Part shown: one piece after another, positions 12,514 to 24,600 of the stretch
Layout of the letters: each line of letters opens with the position of its first letter
How positions within the stretch are numbered: position 1 is the stretch's first letter
Origin: Chionis minor
Taxonomy: Eukaryota; Chordata; Aves; Charadriiformes; Chionididae
DNA length: 64,000 nucleotides
Reading direction: 5' to 3'
Assembly (NCBI GenBank): GCA_013398295.1
Contig: VZSF01008860.1
Span: 434,001 to 498,000, forward strand
Notes under the pieces: generated by a model
Seen by the model: the letters and a program-made list of their open reading frames with translations, nothing else
Databases searched by the model: none
What the model was told of the DNA's origin: nothing
Position numbers and translations under genes: made by a program

Positions 12514-12514
12514 N
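12514..12514. other. single N at the duplication junction
   Basis: One ambiguous base lies exactly between the two copies. The matching base after copy 2, at 14454, is G. Scaffolding tools often write a minimal gap as one N when neighbouring contigs overlap and the estimated gap is zero or negative. Confidence 0.95.
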
Positions 12515-14453
12515 AGCGGCAATTTCCTGTCCTCTCCTGCACAAGTGATGCACAAGCAGGGCTTGAGGCAAAGTCTCAGTTCAGAGTCTCACAAAGCTGT
12601 TCCTTGATTTTTATATCAAAATGTTTTCTACCTAGATATATAGCTGATAACAAATATAAAATAGGTAGAATTATTTATTTTTGCGTTTTGTTGGCTAAAC
12701 ATGAAATAAGGCAAATTTTTTTAAATGAGACTTTTAATGAGAATAAGAGAATTTATTCCAAGCACTTCACAGAAGATAAAGTAATACATTTAAAAAGATA
12801 AAAAAACTAATGTGTTTAAGAATATTTAACACATATATTACTTTTTATTACTTAAGTACATTTATATGCCAATTTTATGTTGCTTGCCAGCTTGAACAGT
12901 AACCTAGAGATCTTGCTAAAAGCTGGAATAAACCTGAGTTAAAGAAGTTGTTCAATGGCTGCAATAGCTTCACTTTCTACAGAAGAAAAAAACATTTTAT
13001 ATACTATTAATTAAGTTAAAAGGTCAAAACAATCTAAGACTACAGCTAAGACCAGCTGAAAAAGAAAGGTCAAAAGTATCTAGCACCAAAGCACACACAT
13101 GCTTGTAAGAGAAAAGTTTGTTTTACTCTAGTGAAATGTCCTGGAAGTTGGGCCTCTGACATGTCTATACACCACAAAGGGAGGAGACTCCAGTTAGAAC
13201 AAGCCTGCTCCTGACCAAGGTGTTATGTCCATATGATTCTGAGTAGAACGCTCCACATACAGTTCCAGAATACCTCCAGTCGAACTCACTCAGATGTGCA
13301 TGTTTAATACTTCACTGCACAGTACAAACATGATGTGGATTAATTTTTTAAGTGTGTGTGTGGGTGGCCTCGTTCAAGGACAGAAAAAACCTTGTTAGAC
13401 AAGTTTTGCTGTTTGTTGATGGAATTAGGGTGTGGGATTGAAGGGCATATGAAAGTCAGAATTTGGTTTTTACAGGGACCTGGATGCAACTAAGTCAGAA
13501 CCAACATTTCTTTGAGGATGGCTCTCACTTAAAAGTCACTTTAATTTCTTTTGTTGCAGTCATTATATGAGTCAGCCATTGAAAAGCACCAATAAACCGT
13601 GATAAAGTTAGGAATACATTACAGAACAAGTCTTGAGTGACAGAATGCATTGCTTCAACTGATCAAAGTACTATTTAGTTAAATAAAATTCGACATTCTT
13701 GGGAAAATATATTGGGAAAGCAGAAAAGTTTTTGAGACTAGAGCAGTGCTAGTTTGGATAATAAAATTTTATATGATTATAAATGTGTTCAGATTTTATG
13801 TGTCAGGTAGTTTTTGTTGAGAAATAACTTTTTATTGGAAAGACTCAGTAAACAATCATGTAAATTTTTGTTTTGAACTGTAAATTTGGACTGCATTAAA
13901 AATAGGAGCTAAAATAAGAACTGATGTTTAGAGCTACTTACATGTCTAGTTGTCAATTGTGCTGTTAAATTGCATCTTATTTTAATCCTAGTTTTAGGGT
14001 CAGAAGGCTACGTGACCATCTATTTAAAACACTTAAAAACATAATTTATTAAAAATATCTCTGCTATATACTTCCTCAATTTTTCTAAGACTAAATAGCT
14101 TCCTCTGTGTGCACATGCCTTCTGAATTATTTCTTTCCATCATATGCACCATATTCTCTGTATAGAACTTCTACTTTCATAAGACAAAGTCCGCATTTTT
14201 TAGGTGTATTAAAACAGAAAAGGCTTTTGCAGCACCAAAGCCTCAATGTATTCTTCTTTAAAGTATCAGCCAGCACTATGCTTATTGCAAAATAAACATG
14301 TGAAATATAGTTAGGAGAATACTGCAAAGCTCTCTTCTGCTCAGTTGTCATGGTTGATTACCTTAAAGGAAAAATTGTCCAGATGGAAGAACTGGCTTCA
14401 TTGAAGTCAATAACAAACATCCTTCTGACAGGAATATAACCAAGATTTTTACA
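12515..14453 (+). repeat. 1.94-kb direct duplication, copy 2
   Basis: This is the second copy of the block at 10575-12513. After it, the sequence continues into unique DNA (AGAGTAAATTTAAACTG). If the two blocks are one locus, true genomic sequence would pass from 10574 straight into a single copy and on to 14454, and the window is about 1.94 kb too long. Confidence 0.95.
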
Positions 14454-15920
14454 GAGTAAATTTAAACTGTATTGAGGTAAGATAGGGTTTTTTTGAAGCA
14501 GTCTTGACCCACAAACTTCATGATTTTGACTAGACGACAAACCAAATCTGACAACTTTGAAAATCTCATCCATAAATCACAACCACAAGGCAAAGCCAGC
14601 AAACTCATATAAACACATTTAAGTGAATGTTTCCCAGTGAAGACAGATCCAACCCCAAGTTAAAAAGGAATAAAAACCTATCAGTGCTTAGAAATGTCTA
14701 ACTTTTAGGCGCACTTTCTATCTTTGAGGCCTGGGCATCTCCAGCAGCTCTCATAAAAATTAGTCCTAGTTACATGAACTAGAGCCTGTTAAGGTAACTA
14801 ACTAAAAATACTGTGGGATTAAATTCCCCTCCCTCACATCTCAGCACTATATTGAGCTTCAGAAAGGATCCTTTGCATTCAGGACTTATAGCCTGGAATT
14901 TTCCAGAACCTGTCTTTGAAAATGGAGACAGATGAGACCTAGGAATCTCCTCCACCTTCCTGTTAAAACACCTCTAGGTCTAAAGCACTAGATTTGACTA
15001 CAAGAAAAACATGTACGCTTCCCTCCTTTGCCCAGTTCTTAATTTTCTTTTTGCTGCATAGTACCAAAAATCACAAGCTGGAGCCCATTCAGAGCGAACG
15101 GATGTTAATTCTATGTCCTTCCTTGGAAGCCATTCCACTCTGCAAAAGAGCACAAAACATTGAATGTGTCAGAGATCAAGAGCATGTGCAAGATTGACTA
15201 GACCAACAATTAGGGCATTTACCTGTCAAGGGAAATTCAAAGGTTCTGGTTTATGGTCTCACACTTTCGTCGTCCAGCTGTACAGTCTTTCAGAATTAGG
15301 GATAATAGGACAGGACTTGTTTAACCCAGGAGAAATTGTAGCAATTTTACAGACTCTCGCAAGTTAATATTAGCAAACTGTAAGCATAGCAAATGTTTAT
15401 GAGATTAAATACATTGTTCAGTTAATGATCACTGCTGGCAGCAGACGCAGATTGAAGACTGCTTAATGGGTATAGGTAACTCCTGCTGACCAACTCTGCG
15501 AAAGATATGTGGTGATGACAGCCCTCGAGTGAAAATAGACATCTGCATAATTTTTAGGACCTAGAATGCCTAATGGGGAATCACACCAGAGAGGATAATT
15601 CTCATAATTATAAACCTGTTATGTGAACTTCGCATAAGCAAACCTGAGAGACATAAAAGCCCTTATTAGGAAGATTCTGCGAATAAACAATAACAATGGC
15701 TATGGTTAAATGTCTCTCCCTCTTTTTTCTTTTTCTAGCATGACCCATCTAATGATGTATTTTTTATATGTTTTGCTCAAACTCTCCACAGTATAATTGC
15801 TACTCTATGTTTAAGCATCACAATAATTGGCAATAATTGGCCACTCTTAACTCAGTGTCCTTTATGATGTCCTAGATGTCCTACTATTTAAAATGTCATA
15901 CTAGGTCTATTTCATAAAAT
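14454..15920. other. AT-rich non-coding stretch
   Basis: No gene is recognised. A small tandem pair CAATAATTGG lies at about 15822-15841. Around 15590-15690 a CATAAAAG box is followed about 25 bp later by AATAAA, which faintly recalls a short retroviral LTR, but no ends or duplication were found. Confidence 0.55.
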
Positions 15921-16985
15921 CAGAATCATAGAATCACACAATGGGACCTTTAAAGATCTTCCAGTCCAATTCCCCTGACATGGGCAGGGACACCTTTCAC
16001 TGCATCAGGTTACTCAAAGGCGCATTCCAATCTGCCTTTAAACACTTCCAGGGACAGGGCATCCACAACTTCTCTCAGCAACTTGTTTCAGTGTCTCACC
16101 ACTCTCATTGTATAAAATTTGTTCCTTATACCTAGTCTAAATGTAGCCTCTTTTAGTTTAAAACCATTGCCCCTTGTTCCATCTCTACAGGGTTTGGTAA
16201 AATATCTCTCTCTGTCTTTCTTATAAGCCCCCTTTAAGTATTGAAAGGCTGTAATAATATCTCTCTGGAGCCTTCTCTTCTCCAGGTTGAACAACTCCAA
16301 CTCTTTCAGCCTTTCTTCAGAGGAGAGGTGTCCAGCCATCTAATAATTTTTGTGACCCTACTCTGGACTCATTCTAACATGTCCATGACTTTGTTCTGAG
16401 GACCCCGGACCTGGATACAGTACTCCAGGTGGGATCTTAGGAGAGTATAGAAGAGGGGGAGAATAACCTCCCTTGAACTGCTGGACGTGCTTCTTTATAT
16501 GCAGCCCAGGATATGACTGGCTTTCTGGTTTGCAAGCACACATTGCTGTCTCCTGTCCACATTTTCATCCACCAGTATCCCTAAGTCCTTCTCTGCAGGG
16601 CTGCTCTGAATTCATACCCCAGCCTGTACTGATGTTGGTGATTGCCCCACGCAGGTGTATGTCCTTGCACTTGGTCATGTTGAACTTCGAGTTTCATGTG
16701 GATCCACTCCTGAAGCCTGTCAAGGTCCTCTGGGTAGCATCCTGTTCTTCAAGTGTATCAACTACAGCACTTAGCTTGATGCCATCTGCAAACTCGCTGA
16801 GGTTGCACTTAAAACCACTCTCATGTCATTAATAAAGATTCTGAAAAGTACTGATTCCTATACAGCTCCCTGGAGGACATCACTTCTTACTCTTCTCCTT
16901 TTGGACACTGAGTTGTTGACTGAAACTCTTTGGATGTGGCCATCCAGCCAATCCCTTATCCTTAATCTTTGTTTCTCATAAAGGT
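15921..16985 (-). mobile_element. CR1 LINE, 5'-truncated, minus strand
   Basis: The plus strand begins with the inverted CR1 tail CAGAATCATAGAATCACAC. It then runs through the 3' UTR, the C-terminal part of ORF2 and into the reverse-transcriptase region, ending near 16985 where the translated minus strand still gives WLDGH-like residues. About 1.06 kb is kept. The copy has many indels and stops, with fragments of ORF2 in at least three frames, so it is an old insertion. Confidence 0.92.
16088..16543 (-). pseudogene. CR1 ORF2 C-terminal fragments, frameshifted
   Basis: The minus-strand segments 16088-16339 and 16358-16543 carry CR1 ORF2 C-terminal landmarks, including ERLKELELFNLEKRRLQRD and DGTRGNGFKLKEATFRL, and further upstream a decayed [14 protein letters not shown] part. 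The frames do not join without shifts. There is no catalytic core in this part. Confidence 0.85.
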
Positions 16986-19890
16986 TTTAAGTGACTTCAC
17001 AACCTGGGTATGGAGAGAAGGAAATCTAGATCATCAGGATTAATGAACTTCATTCAGTATTGGGATGAAGAAGTAAAGCCAACTGGTTAATCCAATTAAA
17101 TATTTCAAATATTTTAACCATGGAGAATGCAAAAGTATGTTTCTCTGAATATATATTTATAAACAGTCATATTATATATACACATAGTATGTGTGGTTGC
17201 AAGAATGTATAGGCGGACACATACAGGGACTCAGAGAAAGAATTACTTTTAACTGCTTTTTGTGTGTCATTGCTTCTGTCTATTGATCAGGCCTGTCTAT
17301 TGAAGGGTGGAAATAGATCATTGTCTACTTCACTGAATTGCTTTGTGAGAAGGTGAGGGTAGGGAAAATTAGGGACCCTTTCACCTTACTGTATCTGTCC
17401 AATTCAGGGAAAAACTTATTACTTCTGAGGAAAGGACTTGAGTATTTGAGCTCAAGATGTAATTGGTGCTCAAGTATTTACAGAAAGTTATTGCAAAATT
17501 GAGATGCAAACACAGAAGTGGCATTTTGAAAATGTGTGGGAATGATTTGTGTTGACTTCATCATTCAAATACATTTTTAAAATTAAACAGTGTTGTACAT
17601 TTTTGTTATGCTTGTTTGTATGCCTATATTTTGTGGTTTGCATCTTTATATACTGAAGTCAAGATCTAATATAACAGGACTTGAAGTTAGGATGCAAAAT
17701 TAAGGTTTAGGGTCTTATGAATGAGTCTTGGTTTTCAAGAAATACTCATTACATACAAACGAGTAAGAGATGCTGGCTCCTTACACCGGATATGTAGGAA
17801 TCTAAGTAGCATTTTATGTAAAGTATTTATAGAGCATTTTATCTAAAGTAAATTTTAGAAAATTGCCCCTCTTAGAACTACAAAATGAGTTGTATACTGA
17901 AATCAGACCTTTATGCTTAGGTTCAATTGTTTAAAATCACTGAGCTAAGAAAGTCAAAGCTAGGTAATACTTATATAAGGATGCTTGTGCAGTATGAAAA
18001 AGTTGTAATAATATGATCACATGCTATATTTAGAGCAGCATGCCTATGTTTTCCACCCTCTATATTCAACATAATATTCCATTCTTTATTCTATGGTACC
18101 TTAATCAAAATTTGCTTCCAGATTTTCCTTCAGCATCCATCACTACCGGATTTGAGAATGAAGACCTTTTTTAATGTATTACCCTAACTTTGCTATCAAG
18201 AAAGAAGTTCCATTTTGCCACTGACAAGAACAGGTGAGATAAATGTAAAAATGTTCTGCAATATCATGTCCCTAATTTGATGTTTCTAGTACCTGTTATT
18301 TGCAGAACACTTAGCAGTGAATGGCACTTCTTATGTCCAAAAACGTAGCTCCCACTCATTGCTGTTTGTTACTGTGACTGAGTAGCAAGTCCATCAATTA
18401 GTTATCAGGTCATCAAGCTGAACACTCAGAAAATAAGAAACACATAATAGTGACCATCTGTGAAGAGACAGATTAACTGATTTGACATAAGAATTTTCCA
18501 TAGAATCATTTGTTTGCTTTGACTAATGAGACCTTTTCTCTCTGCTTGCAATCACATTAGTCACTCAGTGTGCTCTTTCTAAATTCAGCAACAAGCAAGA
18601 ATCCTGCAATCAACAGCTTTCTTCATGACGTAATGCTTACCTTTCAACATAAGAGATCTACTCCGCACATCCAAAGGAAAAGGAAAGGGAAAAATAGTAT
18701 GTGATCATATAAGGGAGATTATGTAAAGGAAGCTTCAATTCTGTCATATTTTAACAGACTGTAATATTGTGACAAATTTTAACAGGGTGATGGCTGCAAA
18801 TCTCTACTCTTATGCACTTTGCATGGGTAAACATTTCTTAGTCTTCCTAAAAAGCAAGCTAGAAAAACATGAATAGGGTCAAATTGATTTTTAGGCACAA
18901 AATTAGGAGATAAGAATCACCTTTCACAGGTTCTTCTAGTCTCTCCCTCTCTCCCTTATTTAGGCAGATTGTAGAAGTTGGCTTCTAACTTAAGTGCCTT
19001 GGTTAAGTCCGTGAAGAGAAAAATGTTTTGATCCTATATTTTGATAATGCCTTTTGTATACAGCTATTATAATGAATGTGTCTTTTAATTGTCCATTTAT
19101 ATTATTATTTCTGCTGTTCATGGGGCAAAATGATACATCTTCAGTATACTGTTAATTGACAACAATTTGCCCATAAGTATTCTTTTTCTTATAGACAGTA
19201 CACATTGCAATATAATTCATAGATTTTTTTTGATATTTTTCATTTTTTGAAAGCTGATACATCTGTACACTCTTCTGCTACAGAACTCATGAGACAGGAT
19301 ATATCTAAAAATGAGACATCTAAATAATACAGTATGTTCAAGCACATACTTTTCTCCCACTGAGCCCCACTAATCTTATTTGCCAAAAGGTTTCACACTC
19401 TTCTCCAAACAACAAGCACTGTCTCAGAGCTTGATCTCACCAGGCAAAAATATAATGCAGAGAAGGAAAACAAAAGCAGTCTGATAGCAAATGTAAGGAT
19501 AGTAGGGAGTAAGAGGAAAATCAGATAATGAGGTCTTAGTAAACTATGGCAGATATCCCATGGAAAAAAAAAATGCATTACAAGGAGATAAATAATTCTT
19601 TTCTCTGAGCCTATATGAACCCAGAGAGAAACATTTTTTACTGCATGTCTCCTTACGTAGTCTCAGCCCAAGCTAAACAAAGGCAAAGGTGTCTGACTCT
19701 GAAAATATGTGAAGACAAACAGAAGTATAAAATAATTTATCTGGTAATACAGTCACTCCTTCCTTGCTTCCTTGTAACAAGCTACAGTTCATAGTAAAGC
19801 ACATATAAACATAACTCTGAAGCTTTTCCTTTTATTCTGAGACAGTCTCTCCTATTAATTACCAGTCAGAGCAATAGACCATTTTTATTT
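16986..19890. other. AT-rich non-coding stretch
   Basis: I see no gene and no recognisable repeat in this 2.9 kb. There is a TATA-rich patch near 17145-17185. The short open frames show no family motif. Confidence 0.55.
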
Positions 19891-19899
19891 CAGAAATAG

Positions 19900-20439
19900 G
19901 ACGGAGGAGCTTCAGAGCAATGTTTACACCTGATTATGTTCAGGCTGTGTAAGTCCTTGAAGAAGCCCAAACTTTCAGACATGGTGTTCAAACAGTATCA
20001 CAGCAGCATCTAGTTCTGCAGGCCAACAACAGGAGGGATCGAGCTGTGTGGTCTCCTCCTGAAACCCAGCCCTTTGTATGTGAGGGTTTGTGCAACTCAC
20101 TAGTGAAACTCAGACTCAACTAACTAGTGAGGCCCACATCTGGAAAGACCAAGGTGAGAACCAGAGTCTGGGTGAGGGGGCAAGGACCACCGCATAGAGA
20201 TCTGATGGACCCAGAGCCTGAACTCATATTTAAGGGCCCCATGAATCTCTGGACATTGCAATCACAGAGAGCAGGAGTGTGTGCACATCTCAACGATGAG
20301 CTTCAGGCAGAGAGGAGCAGCAAGACTAGGGGCTGTCTGTGTTTTTGTGACTGCTGTAGGGTTTTATGTGCTACTGGTAAAGGCACCTGTGCTGGTCCAT
20401 GTGGCTGGCTATGTTAGTGTCCTCTACGTATTGTGTGTA
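19900..20439. other. GC-richer unclassified block upstream of a CR1
   Basis: From about 19900 the base composition becomes clearly richer in G and C than the flanks. Phrases such as AACTAACTAGTGAGGCCCAC and a TTTAAGGGCC box suggest an old repeat, possibly LTR-like, but I could not place it in a family. It is followed directly by the 5'-truncated CR1 at about 20440. A similar composition resumes after the CR1 at 21465-21650, so the CR1 may have inserted into this block. The overlapping open frames here have no known motif. Confidence 0.4.
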
Positions 20440-21372
20440 TTGTGTGTATCTGCCTCTTGGAGTTCATCTTCAGCATCAGGGGTCAGTACTGGGTCCCGTC
20501 CTGTTCTATGTATCCATCAATGACCTGGATGAAGGCATAGAGTGTACTATCAGCAAGTTTGCTGATAACATGAAACTGGGAGGGTTGGCTAACACACTGT
20601 AAGACTGTGCTTCATTCAACGTGATCTGGACAGGCTGGAGAGTTGGGAAGAGAGAAACCATATGAAATTCAACAAAGGTGAGTGTAGGGTCCTTCACCTG
20701 GGGAGGAATAACCCCATGCACCAGTACAGGTTGGGGGCTGACCTGCTGGAAAGCAGCTGTGCAGAGAGGGACCTGGGAGTCCTGATGGACAGCAGGATGA
20801 CCATGAGGCAGCAATGTGCCCTTGTGGCCAAGAAGGCCAATGGCATCCTGGGATGCATTAAGAATAGTGTGTCCAGCAGGTCAAGGGAGGTCATCCTCCC
20901 TCTTTACCCTGCCCTGGTGAGGCCCTGGTGAGGCTGCATCTGGAGTACTGTGTCCCGTTCTGGGCTCCCCAGTTCAAGAAGGACAGGGAACTGCTGAAGA
21001 GGGTACAGCAAAAGGCTGTGAAGATGATTAGGGGACTGGAACACCTTTCTTAAGAGGAAAGGCTGAGGGAGTTGGGTCTTTTTAGGATGGAGAAGAGAAG
21101 AATGAGGGGGGAATCTCATCAATGCTTATAAATACTTGAAGGGAGGGTGCCAGGAGGAGGGGGCCAGTCTTTTTTCAGTGGTGCCCAGTGATAGGACAAG
21201 AGGTAATGGATACAAACTTGAGTATAGGAAGTTCCATCTGAACATGAGGAGGAACTTCTTTACTTTGAGGGTGGCAGAGCACTGGATCAGGCTGCCCGGA
21301 GAAGTTGTGGACTCTCCAACTTTGGAGACATTCAAAACCTGCATGGACACCACTCTGTGCAACCTGCTGTAG
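20399..21372 (+). pseudogene. CR1 ORF2 reverse-transcriptase and C-terminal remnant
   Basis: The three main segments are 20399-20602, 20662-20931 and 21136-21372. The first carries [18 protein letters not shown], where the catalytic pair Asp-Asp of the usual FADD motif has become Asp-Asn. The second carries [19 protein letters not shown] and the [15 protein letters not shown] motif. The third carries [14 protein letters not shown] and [14 protein letters not shown]. The second and third are in the same frame, and the first differs, so at least one frameshift is present. The copy is inactive. Confidence 0.9.
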
Positions 21373-21464
21373 GTGGACCTGCCCTAGCAGGGGGTTTGGA
21401 CTAGACGATCTCCAGAGGTTCTTTCTAACCCCTAACATTCTAAGATTCTATGATTCTATGATCA
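20440..21464 (+). mobile_element. CR1 LINE, 5'-truncated, plus strand
   Basis: It begins within the reverse-transcriptase region, at a decayed form of the [11 protein letters not shown] motif near 20474-20510. It runs through the rest of ORF2 and ends in TCTAAGATTCTATGATTCTA at 21441-21460. About 1 kb is kept. It is one of the better preserved copies: long pieces of ORF2 are open in two frames. Confidence 0.95.
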
Positions 21465-21650
21465 CTGCTAGCTGGACTTGCAAAGGGGGCAGCAGCAGCA
21501 TACATCACGCTGGCATAGGAGAGAGCTCTGGGTCTGCAAGTATACCAGATTCAACTCTCCTGGGACAGAAAGAAGGGGCCCATGGGGTCCTGAACAGCAC
21601 TGGATTCAGCTGCTCCTTAACAAAGGCAGCATGTAAGGGTTCCAGGGAAT
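21465..21650. other. GC-richer block downstream of the CR1
   Basis: It contains AGGGGGCAGCAGCAGCATAC and related GC-richer sequence, different from the AT-rich DNA that follows. It may be the other half of the unclassified block at 19900-20439, interrupted by the CR1. I see no conclusive motif. Confidence 0.35.
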
Positions 21651-24600
21651 GAATGGAATGCTGGTCTATAGGCTAGTAATTCCCACAGTGATGTCCATGA
21701 CATAAGAAGGAAGGTTTAGTCTCTGTGGTTTCTGGAAAATGTTTGTTGTGTTTACAAAAAAGGCATACTCTGAGCAATGAGAGCTTTGAGGACTTCCTGA
21801 TATCACATCAATTCTGTTACCTATTGAGGAAGATTCTGTTCTCAAGTGCAATGGGTCTGCCAAAGTTTCTCTGCTTGTTGATGTTGGGCATGCTTTTAAA
21901 GGATCCCAAAGTGGATGTTGTGTGTTTTTCCTTTCCTCTCCAGGACTTTAGAACACCCACCTGTTGCAATCCTGTTAGTTTTTTATATTTGGCTCTGAAT
22001 TTTCTTATACTTGTGCATGCTTCTTAAACTTTGACCGATGTCTTTGTGAGAATTTTAACATTTATCTAAAAGAGAAAGTTTATCTTTCATCTGAATGTTT
22101 CCCAAAACTGGATTTTAAAAAGACACCTCATTAACAATCTGTGGAAGATGTTTTGATTTTTTTTGTTTGTGTTTTGCAGTTGTGTTGTTATGATAATGCT
22201 TGAAGGTTACAACTCTCTTGCTCAAGTGCAATACTGAGGACCAAGGCACCCATGGTTTCGTTCTGCTTTTGGAAATCTCATAGCTTGTGCTTTTAAGTGT
22301 CTGTGGTAGGCTCCGAGTCATCCATTTTCCCTTTGGGAAATAAGGCAATCATTTTGCTTCTGCAGTAGAGAAATAATCATGTTTAGAGCTGGTAACTGTT
22401 GCCTGTGAGTTTTTTAGAACCTTTGTTCACTGCCTTTGAGAAAAAAGCTGCTTCATACTACTGTTGTGAGCTGCCTTTAGAAGACCATCATTTATCTTTA
22501 CGTTCAGGGAGACTTTTGCAGGTGAACAGGAGCCAGTTCTACTTAAATTTTGAGCTGACTGGAAGCAGTGTGAATGTATCACTGCATGGCTGAACCTACT
22601 GTCTTTTCAGCAGGATTTAGTGCTACACTATGGTAACTGCATAGTATAAAGATCTGTCTGCCTGGACTAAGCAAGCATTTTGTAAAATGACCCAGGGATT
22701 CAGATATTACATATTTGTATACAAAGTCAGTTCATATTTATCTACCCATAAATTTTTTTCTATTGCTAATTTTTCATCTGCTGACGGGAATTCCATACAC
22801 CAGCACAGTCAGTGGCCTAAGGTTCATGGGTCTTGATTTTGATGCCTTCCTCTACCACAGTTTTTTTATGTCACTACTTTTAGTTCATCTAGAAAATGGA
22901 GCAAGTAATTTGATTTTGGTTCTCAAGGAGGAAGGCAATTTACTTTTGTGAAGGTTTCAGACACTAATGTGAAGGTATTCTTCTAATCACTTAACAGACT
23001 GTTACACACTTTTGTTAGTATCCTTCTGAAGAATGTATATTTTAGGCTGCCAAAAGTAATGGAAAGAAGGAGAGAACAAACTAATGTTAAACAAACCTAT
23101 AGGAAAAAGTGAGTGGTCATGATAGTAAAGCGCATAAACGTATCTCAGCAGTATCATCCTCATATACAGGGACAAGCAAGCACATGTCAAAGGAAGGATT
23201 ATGTGATACAAATGTGTGATATGCATCAGACAGTGAGGAATTGGTGGGAGGGCAGAGACTGAAATTTCTTGGCTCCTTTCACTCAGTACTGTATATGCAA
23301 ACTTCCTCTTGGGCGGAAGAAATGTAGGGCAAAATGCTCATGTAATAGAACTTTACCACTTCATTTGTATTATATTTGATATCGATATTGTATTATATTT
23401 TTTAAAAAGAAATTCAATTATTCAGTTTTTTTCCCCTAATGGTTGAGTGTATGATTCTCACTTTCTGTTAGTTTGAAAGCATTCTTAGTTAATCCATCTT
23501 CTATATTATTTGTAAAGACATAAAAAATTCTCATGGATGGAAATTATTTCTTAAGAATAATGTTTAATGCAGACACTCCTGGGAAGTACAACTTATTATT
23601 AATCACAACTTACTGTTTTTTATTTCTTTTTGCTTCCACGAAAATGGTAGAATCCAGCTTTTTTGTGCAGTTACATAGAAGATTTGGATGCAGTATCTTA
23701 CTAAATTGAATATAAATGGTGCACATCTTCTGTCCTTTTAAGACTCTCAAAAGAACAGTGTACCTGTCAGACACAGTCTGTGATTTGTGAACTAGGTTAA
23801 TTTTATTTCTCATTAATGGATTTTCTTCAGTTGTTAATTTAAATCTCCTAATTACGATCTTCATTTTTTCCTCAGGAAAAAAAAAAAAATTCAAACAATC
23901 TTGGCAGTTTCCTCAGACAAATCTTCTCTCCTCTTCTTTGATTTGTGGCAAATAAAGTGATACTTTTTTCACCTACTCCTTTGAACAGTGCCTTTTTGCC
24001 ACTTCAGATCCATTTTCTCTCTTTTGTCTCTTCTCTTTTTACTCTGTATTTTATTCTCTGTCTCTGCACTCCTGCTAAGACTTCTTCATCTTTGTTACTA
24101 GGTCATCCATCACAGCTGCCAGCTATTCCACCTTTTTTTGGCAGCCAGCCTCCATCTCCTACTTCTATTATTAGATACTTTTGCCTTCTCAAGTGCCAAG
24201 CGCTGTCCACATATAAGAGCTAATGTACTCAGTGGAAGAAAACATTATTATGGATTAGGTTATTTTCCCACAAAACAAAATAAGCATTCTAAACCCTAGA
24301 AATTCCTGTTTATTCCGTTAGCTGAGTTTCTACCATAATATTTTATTAAAAAAAAAAAGAAGATGACAGTGTATTTTTGAGAAAATTAAAAATATCAAAT
24401 CATAAAACAGAGAAAATGGCACCTATTCAGATATAGTTATCTTTGGACAAATAGTTACTTGCATTCCCACAGGCAGAATAGTAATTTCCTTTGTCATCCA
24501 CCCAAATCTTGTCATTAGATGCTGAATCCAAAATCAAACTCTTCAATTCATAGAAGAAAGTTATTTTAAAACAAAAAGAACAAAAGGGAGCCAGACACTC

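Noticed and set aside
15481..15710. Possible short LTR with CATAAAAG then AATAAA
   Set aside because: No clear TG...CA ends, no duplication and no repeat copy visible here; the spacing could be chance.
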